Positions 23,883 to 34,719 of a stretch of DNA of 64,000 nt are shown here, in pieces; within the stretch, counting starts at the first letter, position 1, and every line of letters begins with the position of its first letter. A program made the position numbers and the translations under genes. A model generated the notes under the pieces. The model worked only from the letters and a program-made list of their open reading frames with translations, made no database searches and was not told the origin of the DNA. The stretch comes from Coffea arabica (lineage: Eukaryota; Streptophyta; Magnoliopsida; Gentianales; Rubiaceae), in contig NC_092329.1 in assembly GCF_036785885.1 (NCBI RefSeq), positions 15,208,449-15,272,448 of the forward strand, written 5' to 3'.

Positions 23883-24803
23883 GTAAGTTCAGAGACAATT
23901 CAGTAAATAAACTTCTTTCTATTAAGAATTGTTATTTTAGTATTCTAGCTCTGCTATGTGATTTGTGTATGAGACTGCAAGAAAACTTGTTTCAGTAGTT
24001 GAATGAAAGCTTTCAAATTTTGATCTTGTAGCTGCCTTTGTTAATTTATAAGCTTTTGCATTTGAAAATTTTATTTTTTGTAAAACTGGCTATGATTTTA
24101 ATTGTCTACATAAAGCTTTCAATGAGAATTAGTAGCTAAAGTGTTCCAATAGCCACCGGTGAAGAATTTCATGGGAATGCCATATAATGTTTTCTTTTAT
24201 ATAAATTAATTGATACTGCAAATTAGCTTAAATTGCCTCTATGAAATGTATTTTCCTTGTCACAATCATAAGGAAATAATGTTCATCACTACATGCAAAA
24301 ATATTTTGGGGGAATTAAGTGGAAGTTATTTTCCAAATAATGTTGGAGATATGTATTTCTAGGTATCCTGCGATGTTTCATATGTTATATTCTGTTAAAG
24401 TTGCTTTTTCTTTTCTTCTTTATGCATGTGAAGCAAGCTGGAGTTCATCTTGTAGAAAGCCTTTTGTTAATTGTGCTCATTGGTTAAAGAGGTTTAATGT
24501 TTCTCAAGGTAAAACCAATGATATTAACTTTTCCAGATTTATTCATATGGTCATGCCTTTGCTTCACTTTAAATGTAGTCAAGGTTTGCTATTAGCTCAC
24601 ATTTTCAAAGGTCTTCTGTAATTGTTTTCATGCTCACCAGTCATTATTTTAAGGAGCTTTATTTGCTTTACTTTTGATTCATTTCTGGATCTTATAAAAA
24701 TTATCTTATTACAGATGCGGTTTCGATATTATGATACATCCATGGCATGAATCAGGAACTTTATGAGTTTTTAGATTTTGAATATTGTGGTTTGAATATT
24801 GTG
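23883..24803 (+). other. Interior of CACTA element, unit 1
   Basis: Non-coding T-rich DNA after the transporter fragment. A 100-codon frame at 24319-24621 recurs in unit 2 only because of the duplication. It has no family features. Confidence 0.4.
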
Positions 24804-24810
24804 GTTTTTA

Positions 24811-25154
24811 GAAAGTGGCAGAATTACAGGCTTTCTTGTTTACACGCTTTGGCGGTGTGCAGGAATAGAGGTGACAATCCGAGATTGCTTGTGGATCAGC
24901 AGTTTACCAAAACGAGGTGGGCCGTGCAGTATTCAGGGAAGTTTAACCCACTGCCGCATCAAGATACTTGGCTCCATCCTGGATGGGAGCTGCAGGCAAA
25001 CAGGAGCAAGTTTGTTGCACGTCGGGTAGGGCGGGTTCGAGCTAGCAGAATTCAGAATGAGATAGATGAAAGGGATCCAGACGAACCAAGAAGATGTCGA
25101 AATTGTCATCAGACGGGTCACAATAGGAGAAATTGTCCAAATTATAGGTCTTGA
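24811..25154 (+). pseudogene. MURA transposase C-terminal fragment, unit 2
   Basis: Second copy of the transposase end. It encodes KWQNYRLSCLHALAVC (SWIM-type Cys/His spacing), then an LDV-free basic stretch and the CCHC knuckle CRNCHQTGHNRRNC, with a stop at 25152-25154. It has no start or catalytic core, so it is only a by-product of the duplication. It keeps the Trp codon that is a stop in unit 1. Confidence 0.85.
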
Positions 25155-25787
25155 TTTGATCGAATTCCTAGAAATTGAAAACTCATGTCAGTGCACTCCA
25201 GTTTGGCGTAGGGTTCATTCTAGTTCATTTGTGTTCGATTCAAAATTTATTTCAAACAATTACATTAGTGACTTCCATTGTTTATTTGTCAAATGCATGC
25301 TTCGTTCTTGACTATGATAAGTATTGAATTAACCAGTTTAAACGTGCAGCCCAATAGTTTTATTTATTTATCGCTACATCCTTTATCCATTGATTTGTTG
25401 ACATATTTGTTAAAGGAATGCTCGGATGGTGTGTTATATGTGTTAATGCTGTTGCATATGCAGGATATGGTATTTTGATATTTGATTGACAGGGAGTTAT
25501 GACCGCTTTGTAGGGGAGACTCTGTCAAATTTTTTTTAAAACTTTTAAAATATGACTACAAATAGATTGCTGCAGTATATGAATACATAGAGAGATAACA
25601 AATGTTTCTCAAAAAAAATAACTGATTGGCATGGAGTTTTAATCGATTTATAAGGGATATGTGGTCAAAATTTTCTCAAAAAAAAGTCTTGAACATGATT
25701 TATAAGCCAAAATTATATACACAAACTTTTGGAAAGTACTTATACATAACTATTGAATTTAATCGATACAAATATTTGTTTGGGATT

Positions 25788-26837
25788 ATGGCCGACACTC
25801 CTATCCCTCCTGGCCCACATCCAAAACCATACGTGCACGACATTATATCGGCGGAAACTGCACACCGGACACATTTCATTTTTCACGGACATATTGAGGG
25901 CAATCAGTTAGATGTCAGACGGTGTGACAGAGGATTTTGGGAGCATACGCCTATTCCTGATCGGGTTCGTCGTTATATTGCCTTGGTTGAATTTGAGAGG
26001 GTGCTTGAGAGTGGATATCAGATGATTGATCATTCTTTGATCACAAGTTTAGTGGAGAGATGGCGGCCCGAGACGCATACATTTCATTTACCGGTTGGAG
26101 AGGCTACCGTGACATTACAAGATGTAGAGGTATTGTAGGGGTTGCACATCGATGGTCCACCGATTATAGGGATAGACACATACCGCAGCATTCAGGAGTG
26201 GGAAGCCATTTGTGAGGAGCTCATTGGATTTTCTTCTGCAGTTGGATACTTTGATGGACAGAGGCTAAAATTGGGATGTTTAGCAAGAGCCTTAGACACA
26301 GAGTTGCCACCTGATGCTTTAGATGTCCAATGTAGGCAGCGTGCGCGCATCTACCTCTTACTGATATTAGGTGGACATTTATTATCCGATAAGTCCGGCA
26401 ACAAAATCCCTTTGTTGTATCTTCCAGTACTGTAGGACTTGGAAACTGTTGGACAATATCATTGGGGTAGTGCGTGTTTGGCAACTCTCTATCGGTCACT
26501 TTGTGATGCCACGAATCTTGTCAAATCGGCTATTACCGGTTCATTAGTTTTGCTACTGGTACATTGCACCCAATAATAATATGTCTTGGGTTTTTTGCAT
26601 ATTATCATTTTGCAATTTTAACATTGATTCTAATTTTCTAACAGCTCTAGATTTGGGAACATATACCAACCATGCGTTCGGACCCAATCGTGCTGTTGGA
26701 GCATTACCCTAGTCCATATGGAGCTAGGTGCGCGTTTCGCCCTTATTTCGGTTGTTTTAATGACATTTGTTATCGAAACAACTTTAATTTGTTCTAAACA
26801 GGTTCCTACTTTATTAAATATATGTGGAATAATGACT
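25788..26837 (+). pseudogene. PMD gene, 5' half, duplication unit 2
   Basis: Same exons as in unit 1, from the ATG at 25788 to the CACTA junction at 26837. The same three stops are present: 26136-26138, 26433-26435 and 26648-26650. Differences from unit 1 include AAA to GAA in the SAKTAHR region, FHLP instead of FHLS, Arg to His before WGSACL, and Ala to Val in the NLAKSA motif. FHLP is the usual family form, so unit 2 is ancestral at that site. Confidence 0.8.
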
Positions 26838-27050
26838 CACTACAACAGAATTGGCCATTTGCGGCACTTTCAAAGCGGCACATAGCTAATTTTGCCGCAA
26901 TAAAGTGGTATTATTTTGATTATGCTAAAATATTGACCCCGTATTTGGCTTTTCGTGGCAAATTAACGTCACAATTAAATTCCACCGCTAATTGCGCAAC
27001 TAAACGATGTCGTCGTTGTGAGCTATCCAAGCATTAACCGAATAATTGCT
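26838..27050 (+). repeat. Second copy of the CACTA left end
   Basis: CACTACAACAGAATTGG recurs at 26838, preceded by the same ACT. It results from the tandem duplication, not from a second insertion, because the flanking PMD sequence is duplicated as well. Confidence 0.85.
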
Positions 27051-28017
27051 GAATCATATTCATGGCAAGTAATATTTCCATTTTCTCAGTCCTTCCACTT
27101 CTTCTCCCCTCTCAATTTTTCTAAATTTCTTCTGTAGTCCGAGAACTCTATGCCTCAAATTTCTCTTCCAAAACTTTCGATTTTGCCTCTGCTCATCCCT
27201 AATTTCTCATTCTATCTCTCCATTTCTCATCAAACAGGTAATTACTTAATCCTTTAGCAGATTGACACTGGATGTTTTTACAATTAATAGCGATGACGAG
27301 AAGCAGCAATAGCACCTGAAGTATTGTTTTATCAAAGACGATGCCGTGTTCTATCAAAATTGATGCACTTTCTTGTTCTTCCGATCTTATCCAAGTCTCC
27401 ACCGATGAAACCAATCTAATTTGAGCGAAACTTTTGAAGCTGGATTAACTTTGAAACTCGTGGACGAGTTGATGAAGAAAGCTGGATTAATTGAAATTTT
27501 TGAATCTGGATTACTTTTAAAACTCATGGACGAGTTGATGAAGAAATCTAGATTAACTCGGTAATCTCTTCTTTTAATTTTTTAAATTTCATTATCTTAG
27601 CTCCATTGGTGATTTTTGCTCTCAATCTTTATTCAGTTGAGGTTTGTATCCCAACCTTCGAAGATCCTTTTGATGATGCCCTAGTCACAGAGTTCAAATC
27701 AAAGAAAGAAATCTCTTTTTTTTCGTCATCATTTTTAGTTTATGTGCTTCTTTTACTTTTCATTCGTTAATGGATTTTATAAAAATCATGTTATTACAGA
27801 TTCTATTTTGCCATTATTGAAATATTTCTTGAATACTGGCAAATTATTCATTCTAGTCCATTGACCTTTGCAACTGGGTCATCTATTTTCATCTCCCGAT
27901 TCTACATAATTCATAATTTGTAATTTGTATAATTTATAAATTGGTTGGAGAATAAGATTTTGGGTTCAATTTGATGGTTTTGAAGCTGGATGCTTATAAA
28001 ACTTCAGTTGATGATAT

Positions 28018-28239
28018 GCTGCGGTTGTCAGTGATGTATGTTATTTGGAAATTTCATCTCCTGGCGTACCTTGGCTCTGATTGGTAATTCTGTTTTCCCT
28101 ACCTCCATTTCCTGGTACGATTGTTAGTCAGTTGAAAAGGACTTTTCTGTACTCAGTCATTTCAGGAACCATTCCATGTATACTGCAGTTGCTAGGCCTT
28201 TTTTTCAGTTCCAGTCTTCCAGAGTCTCCCTGGTGGCTA
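28018..28239 (+). pseudogene. Captured ERD6-like sugar transporter exons, unit 2
   Basis: Duplicate of 23661-23882 with the same two exon pieces, intron and donor sites. In the sequence I compared it is identical or nearly so, consistent with a young duplication. Confidence 0.75.
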
Positions 28240-29155
28240 GTAAGTTCAGAGACAATTCAGTAAATAAACTTCTTTCTATTAAGAATTGTTATTTTAGTAT
28301 TCTAGCTCTGCTATGTGATTTGTGTATGAGACTGCAAGAAAACTTGTTTCAGTAGTTGAATGAAAGCTTTCAAATTTTGATCTTGTAGCTGCCTTTGTTA
28401 ATTTATAAGCTTTTGCATTTGAAAATTTGCAATTTTGTAAAACTGGCTATGATTTTAATTGTCTACATAAAGCTTTCAATGAGAATTAGTAGCTAAAGTG
28501 TTCCAATAGCCACCGGTGAAGAACTTCATGGGAATGCCATATAATGTTTTCTTTTATATAAATTAATTGATATTGCAAATTAGCTTAAATTGCCTCTATG
28601 AAATGTATTTTCCTTGTCACCATCATAAGGAAATAATGTTCATCACTACATGCAAAAATATTTTGGGGGAATTAAGTGGAAGTTATTTTCCAAATAATGT
28701 TGGAGATATGTATTTCTAGGTATCCTGCGATGTTTCATATGTTATATTCTGTTAAAGTTGCTTTTTCTTTTCTTCTTTATGCATGTGAAGCAAGCTGGAG
28801 TTCATCTTGTAGAAAGCCTTTTGTTGATTGTGCTCATTGGTTAAAGAGGTTTAATGTTTCTCAAGGTAAAACCAATGATATTAACTTTTCCAGATTTATT
28901 CATATGGTCATGCCTTTGCTTCACTTTAAATGTAGTCAAGGTTTGCTATTAGCTCACATTTTCAAAGGTCTTCTGTAATTGTTTTCATGCTCACCAGTCA
29001 TTATTTTAAGGAGCTTTATTTGCTTTACTTTTGATTCATTTCTGGATCTTATAAAAATTATCTTATTACAGATTCGGTTTCGATATTATGATACATCCAT
29101 GGCATGAATCAGGAACTTTATGAGTTTTTAGATTTTGAATATTTTGGTTTGAATC

Positions 29156-30480
29156 CTGCATTGATTCTCTTTCTCTGTTACATTTACTTTGTTACCTAAT
29201 TTTAAATGACTAAGGTTAAGTTTGTAAGAATGCAGTTACCCAGATTAATTGATTTAGGTAATACTTTGACTTGGGCATGTTCCCATTTTTAGTGCTGCCT
29301 CAAATTGATGGTTTCTGTCTATTTAGTAAAATTCAGACTTCTATTTTGTTCTTTTAAGATTTACATGCTGATGTTTTTCCAGGTGATCATGTCTTTGTAG
29401 TTTACTAGTAAAGAAATTAATTGTTCAAATTGGAATTTCTGTTTATGGTGTAAAACTCTAAGAAAATCTAAAATGCATGTCAAAGTGTAAAATTAGAACC
29501 TCTGTTAACTACTTTTTGGCCAAGTTTTCGCTACTAGACGTAATAGACCCTCTCTCAAAGTGAGTCATATGAGCTTGAAAATCATCATTGGCTTTTCAAG
29601 GAAGAAAGGGACTACAACAATATTGTCATCAATATTGCAAGCAAACACTTAAATAAACATGCACTTTTGCATTAAACAGATGCAGTTATGCTGAATAAGT
29701 AAATAAATTTATATACTTCACAAACTAATCCTTGTCATTCTCATTTCAGCTATGACTGGCTGCTGCAGTTAGCAAGAAAAGCAGAGAGTGCCAGTAACAA
29801 GTGAGCCATCTTTTCTCTTTTCTTTAATTGATTCGTCTCTTTTGCAAATAAGCCTCTCTTTAGGTTTACTAAATCTGAAATGGTATTGTGGTTGAGTTAG
29901 AGAAACTAAGGAAGTTTTTCTGGACAAATTCTAGGGGCCAACTTTGAGCAGATTAGGCAAACGAAGTCCATTTTGTTTTATGCTTTCATATGTTTATTGA
30001 TAATTCCTGATGGAAAGTATATCTTTAATCTGAAGGTTTAAACTTGAAAAGAGGATTTTGAAAAATATTTATTGAATGTAGTTCTATTCGGTTGTGGATG
30101 TTGATTACTTTCCCAAATTTGGAAGTGAATTCATTGATGACCTTTCTAAATTCTAGTGTTCAACAATGGTTATGACCATATTTTTTGTGTTATTTCAGGA
30201 TTTTGAGATGTGAAGATACTTTTGAGAGATATATGATAAATTTGTGTTTTCCAAGACAAGCACTTCTTGGGATATGAAACATCTTATCATTGGAGTGAAC
30301 TATTACATTACAAGAAGTTCATCCTTTTTTTTTTTTTTAAATGATGACTTGTGATAAAGTTCGTAAAATTTGACTAAAGCAGCGTATGATATTTTGTTCT
30401 AGTGTATTGTGGAACTTTAATTTTATTCTAATATTCAATTGTAATATATTTGACCAGGATAAGTATTGTACCATCAAAAG
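29156..30480 (+). other. Single-copy interior of the CACTA element
   Basis: Non-coding and T-rich. No transposase, captured gene or RNA gene is recognised. From about 30481 the subterminal motifs of the right end begin (GTGCCGCAAG, GTGACAC, TTTTGCGGCAG). Confidence 0.45.
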
Positions 30481-30786
30481 ATTGATTTCTGGCCTTTATT
30501 AGTGATTTTTGTGCGACACAATTTTATGTTGCAATAACATTATGGAGATTTTTTGTTACGCATTTTTTGTGCCGCAAGTAGAGTGGTGACACTCAAATTG
30601 GAGTCGCAAAGTGTGATGCAAATACATGCGACATATTGAAAAATTGTGTCGTTTTCTTTTGTAACGGCTACTTTTGTGACACAATTGAATTCCGTCACAT
30701 TTGTGCCACAAAAAGGTTTTTGCGGCAGTTTTTTGACTTTTTCCAGCACAATTCTGGTGTCGTGAAATGTCAGTTTTCTTGTAGTG

Positions 30787-32344
30787 ACTTGGACGTACAC
30801 AGAGTTGTTAGGCATGTTGTGCCCGCATTCCTAGATCAGTTGACAGGCCTGCGTCCTGAAGAGGTATTGTACATATGTCCGGACAATAGAAATATTTGAA
30901 AAGTTGTGCCAGTAGTCTTGTCATAATATTTCTTGTCAACTGAAAGTATAAGTTTGTCAGATTGCATTTTGTGAATGGAAATTGAGTTTGTTGGCAGGAA
31001 GTTAACCTCCAGTTATAGAGGAGACTCTGTCGAAATTTTTTTAGAAATTCAAAAAATTTTTAATTGACCGGAGACTAGCACTTTTTCCATGAAATTATCC
31101 AATTTGAATATTGGGAAGTTTTATTATTTCTTAATAGAAAAAATGAAACAACTTTGATTTTATATTTTTTTCAGTTCATATGGCAGCCATATTCGGAGGA
31201 CATTCTCGTTTCTCTTCCTGCGTATTGTACTGCAGGTCGGGACATTTGGAGATCCGTAACGTATCTTATTTGCTGGGATGTAGTTGAGCCGCATCTCCCT
31301 CATCGGGTTATGCGGCAGTTTGGATTTCATCAGTCCCTGCCTGATATGAGGTTGACGGATAATCAGGCAGCTCTACATTCTCTAGATCGTCGTGGTAAGG
31401 CGAATCAAGACTGGAGCACCATGCATAGACAATATATTGATATTTGGACTGATTGACGTGTGCATGTACAAGATGGCACTGTAATTGAAGATACAACATA
31501 TCCATCGGATGAGTATGTTCAGTGGTATAGGGAGCGGACGGTGATTTATATTTCAAATCCAAGTCGATTTCCCGTTTTCCAGAGGGCTTTCAGGATGATA
31601 GCACTAGGACACAATATCTTGTAAGTTTATTTTCAACCCACTTTTAATAATCACTTTGAGTTTGCTCACTTTTTTAACTATTTTTTACCACAGTATCTCT
31701 TTCTTATTCTTATATTTGTTTCTCCAAAGCGATGCCATGTCTCGCATGTATTTCATGGCACAGGACTCTCTTGCAGTTAGTGATGAACAACACAGCAGAT
31801 ATTTTCAAGAGTTGAGAGATTTTGCATCCACATCTTTGCATCATGTAGGAGAGTCACGCCAACTTGCATTTCGCCCTCCACACGTACCATAGGAGATTCC
31901 ACTATATGCTGATCCGTGTCGTGTTCAGCGAGCTCCTAGAAATACCCACGGAAGTCAGCATGGAGGTGGACGACGTCGTAGACTCCGATCACTAGAACCC
32001 GCCATACAAACTAGATTCCATGGAGGTTCGCTGGCTACTGAGAACCAAGCTGACTCATCTACTGTTGTCACACCTCAGACCGAAGTTATGCATGAGAGAG
32101 GTGTATCGATTGGGCATTCTAGGTCCCCTGTGACTTTTTCAGAGTTTACGCCCGATAGGGACTCACATCAGCATACTTTGAGCACTGTGAAGGGGGTGAA
32201 GGCACAAGCACTCAAATTCAAGATGCTACATTGTTGACACATATTACTCAAGTCCATACAGTAGTGCCAAACCAACCACGTCGAAGTCAAAGAATACCCA
32301 AATCAACAACATGTGGTACTCATGAAAAACTTGGGCAGCATTGA
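30787..32344 (+). pseudogene. PMD gene, 3' half
   Basis: Continues the PMD frame after the CACTA element. Exon 3 rest is 30787-30863 (LDVHRVVRHVVPAFLDQL, donor GTATTG). Exon 4 is 31175-31620 (FIWQPYSEDILVSLP, then RDIWRSVTYLICWDVVEPH, a PMD core signature). The last exon starts near 31730 (DAMSRMYFMAQDSLAV) and ends at TGA 32342-32344 in an arginine/serine-rich tail (RRSQRIP). Breaks: TGA at 31454-31456 (from CGA), TAG at 31890-31892 (after PPHVP) and a frame switch near 32190. The intron 30864-31174 holds one copy of the recurrent stem-loop motif. Confidence 0.8.
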
Positions 32345-34688
32345 TGGCACGCTACTTATATTGTTATTGTATAAATAACCTAACTTATGGATTACATACT
32401 TTTTTGGTGACATTTTGTATATATTCTAAAATTTCACGAATATGAGTGGATCAATGCCATCACGCGTATCTTATTTCTCACTTTATATGAGTACTCTTTT
32501 AAACAAAACCAAAAATGTAGGATAAAATTACAAAGAAATACTTTTTTTCCCATGAACAGAATAAATATAAAAAAGGTAAACTATACTAACCTCTCCTCTA
32601 ATTCATACACGGTAAGTTAGTTACATGTCGGAATTTCACAAAAAAAAAATTAAACATATTATTTATAATATATTTATATATTGTTATTTTTTACCTTTTG
32701 TTATTCATAGTTTCTCCATTAAATATAGGGAACAAACTTTAATATTCTCATATGGGCAAGTTAAAAATAAGATTCCAATTTTGTTCATGAAAATTAAGCC
32801 CTAACTTATTAACAATTTTATTTTATTTTATATTGACCTTGAAAATAAAGAAGCAAGATATGTAGTTATTTCGTTAAAATAATTGTATTATAATAAAATT
32901 AGGTATTTTCAACCGTAATCTGCCTCTATGCATGTACAGTTATTTATATAAAAAGAATTAAATTGAATATAATTTTGTGAGAGCTCATATTTGCGAACTT
33001 CAAACTCATGCAAGTTTTAAAAAGAAACGGATATATTCCTCAACTAATAATAAGTTTTTAAATAAGATATCTCTTACAACTAGCTTTTTATAAATGTCGA
33101 TGCAAAAAACATAAATTATAATATCAGCTACTAACTACATTAGAGATAGCACTCAGGGTTTGAGGCTTTTAGGATTCAGGGTTTTAGGGTTTTAGAGATC
33201 AAGATTTAGTGTTTTAGGAGAATAGCACTTTCAGGTTTAGGGTTGTAGGATTTTAGTTTGACAATAGTGTGCCTTGATTAGGACTTTAGATTTTTAATTA
33301 AAATAGTAATCCTATCGTGCCACAAAAATATTTTTTAATGGATTTTAATAAACCCAACAACCTTGATTTAATGTTTTAGGGTTTACAAGAATTTGGCTTC
33401 TAAGATTTACGATTTAGTGTTTTACGGCTTTAGCACTTAGGGTTTTAGGATTTTTGCATGACAATAAATTTGCCTTGATTATCGCTTTATATTTTTAATC
33501 AAAATAGTAGTCCTGCCAATAATTGTAAAAGGTAAAACACGCAAGATTTAATCGCTACATATTTGATTTAATTTTTTTTCTTTTCCTTTTCAACTACCAA
33601 ACAAATAACATGCACTTCATAAAAATAACTTATATAATTTTTTTAAATAGCATTGCGTTATGGAATTTCTAAAATTACAGTTGAAATTGTAACAGATATT
33701 AATGACTATTAATTATTAGATTCTTATAACTAATATTCATCGGTGTCAACAAATAAATACGATTCATTAATAACAAAGGAAAATTAGAATTTGATAAAAA
33801 AAATTTATTTGATAAAAAAGGAAAAAAAGTTAGTATTTTATTCATAAAATATAGTCAACACCTTACATGTTAACAATTTCATTCTATTTTTACATTGATC
33901 TATGAAATAGAAAGAACTATGCATGTGTACTTTTTCCACCATTTAAATGTATTATAATAAAATAACGTATTTCCAACCGTACAATTACCAATTTTTTTTA
34001 ATATAAAAGAAATATGCATGTATAGTAAATTATATTAAAAAGATTATTGTGAATATGATTTTTTTAGAGCACATATTTGATGACTTTAGGCACGTGTAAG
34101 TTTTAAAATAAAAAAAAATTTATTCCTCTGCTAATTACAGATTTTTAAATAAAATTTCTCTAACATTTCTCCGAAATATAAGATTTTAGTAGAGATTTTA
34201 AAATAAGATTTTACTACCGACAGCATTTTAGTAAAGGCAAATTCTACAAAACAAACAACATTTACATTTAATTTAACAATTTTTTTGAGCTCGTAAATTT
34301 CATTTACAAATTTTTTTTCTAGCAAGTTTGAATTTAATTTTCTGAAAGTCACACTTATAAATGCGAAATCTAACAAAAAAATTAAATACAATTTTTGGAG
34401 GTCAAATTTATCAAATGCGAGCTATTTGAAAAATTAAAAAAAAAACATTTAGGAGCTCGCATTTAGCTCTTACTATTTTCTGGAAAAAATTCTCTAGCTC
34501 CCCAAAAAAAAGCAAAAAAAATTAAATTATACTTAGTGTGGGAGCTCTATTGACCTCCGAAAATTTTTTTTTTTAAGGAATGCGAACGCGAATGCGAGAT
34601 CTTTAAACATTTTGTTTTAATACAAAAAAATCTCTGCCACCGAAAAAAAATAAGCACAAAAATTTTACTTATACTTTCTGGGCTCTAC
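32345..34688 (+). other. AT-rich 3' flank of PMD inside MULE A
   Basis: No gene. It holds a degenerate direct duplication about 1.05 kb apart: about 32745-33110 and about 33810-34170, sharing ATTGTATTATAATAAAAT-like and TTTTCAACCGTA-like text. Near the right end GAATGCGAG/GAGCTCGCATT motifs recur (about 34417, 34452, 34580-34604), resembling the 31-bp end repeat. Confidence 0.5.
33150..33535 (+). repeat. Two degenerate units of about 200 bp rich in TTTAGGG-like text
   Basis: GACAATAGTGTGCCTTGATT at 33259 and GACAATAAATTTGCCTTGAT at 33461 mark the two units. Both contain GATTTAGTGTTTTA and several TTTTAGGG strings. The strings are irregular and not a telomere array. Confidence 0.6.
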
Positions 34689-34719
34689 TGAGCTCGCATT
34701 CCGTGAATGCAAAGACCCC
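34689..34719 (-). repeat. Right arm of the 31-bp inverted repeat of MULE A
   Basis: TGAGCTCGCATTCC followed by GTGAATGCAAAGACCCC. It is the inverted partner of 13417-13447. The flanks outside the arms share no 9-bp target duplication. Confidence 0.6.

Larger units (their letters stand above)
20447..24803 (+). repeat. Tandem duplication unit 1 (about 4.36 kb)
   Basis: The unit starts near TAGAAAGTGACAG in the transposase SWIM region and ends in TTTTTAGATTTTGAATATTG. It matches unit 2 almost base for base, at an offset of 4362 before about 21140 and 4357 after it. The change comes from a 5-base difference (TTGACCCCTGTAGGG in unit 1, TTGACAGGG in unit 2). It contains the transposase 3' end, the PMD 5' half and the left half of a CACTA element. 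Confidence 0.95.
24811..29155 (+). repeat. Tandem duplication unit 2 (about 4.35 kb)
   Basis: Second copy of 20447-24803, from TAGAAAGTGGCAG to TTTTTAGATTTTGAATATTT. The junction holds a short repeated filler (ATTGTGGTTT twice). Most differences by eye are single transitions. This copy has TGG where unit 1 has TGA at the start of the SWIM segment, and CAT where unit 1 has CGT in the PMD frame. Confidence 0.95.
22481..30786 (+). mobile_element. CACTA (En/Spm) element inserted in the PMD gene
   Basis: The left end is CACTACAACAGAATTGG at 22481 and the right end is TTTTCTTGTAGTG ending at 30786, the terminal signature of CACTA elements. Target duplications ACT lie at 22478-22480 and 30787-30789. 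Subterminal GC-containing motifs such as TTGCGGCAC and GTGCCGCA appear in opposite orientations near both ends. Removing the element and one ACT gives a PMD exon frame that runs on (NND, then LDVHRVV). The 4.36-kb tandem duplication lies partly inside; the undivided element would be 26838-30786, about 3.95 kb. No CACTA transposase is visible, so it is non-autonomous. It carries sugar transporter exons. Confidence 0.9.
13417..34719 (+). mobile_element. Giant composite Mutator-like element with MURA and PMD genes (MULE A)
   Basis: Boundaries are proposed from a 31-bp inverted repeat (13417-13447 and 34689-34719, 2 mismatches). On the plus strand inside are a MURA-type transposase relic (17980-20792) and a PMD gene (21431-32344). 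The PMD gene is interrupted by a CACTA element, and a large tandem duplication crosses the middle. At about 21.3 kb this is long for a MULE; about 8.3 kb of it is the CACTA insertion and about 4.36 kb is duplication. MULE families with an extra PMD-like gene are known, which supports the reading. I found no 9-bp target duplication next to the 31-bp repeats, so the ends are inferred. Both genes are defective, so the element is not autonomous. Confidence 0.5.

Noticed and set aside
26838..30786. Second independent CACTA insertion
   Set aside because: The left end at 26838 is preceded by duplicated PMD sequence, so it came from the tandem duplication.
33150..33480. Telomere-like TTTTAGGG strings
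   Set aside because: Irregular and part of a 200-bp duplication, not a telomere-derived array.
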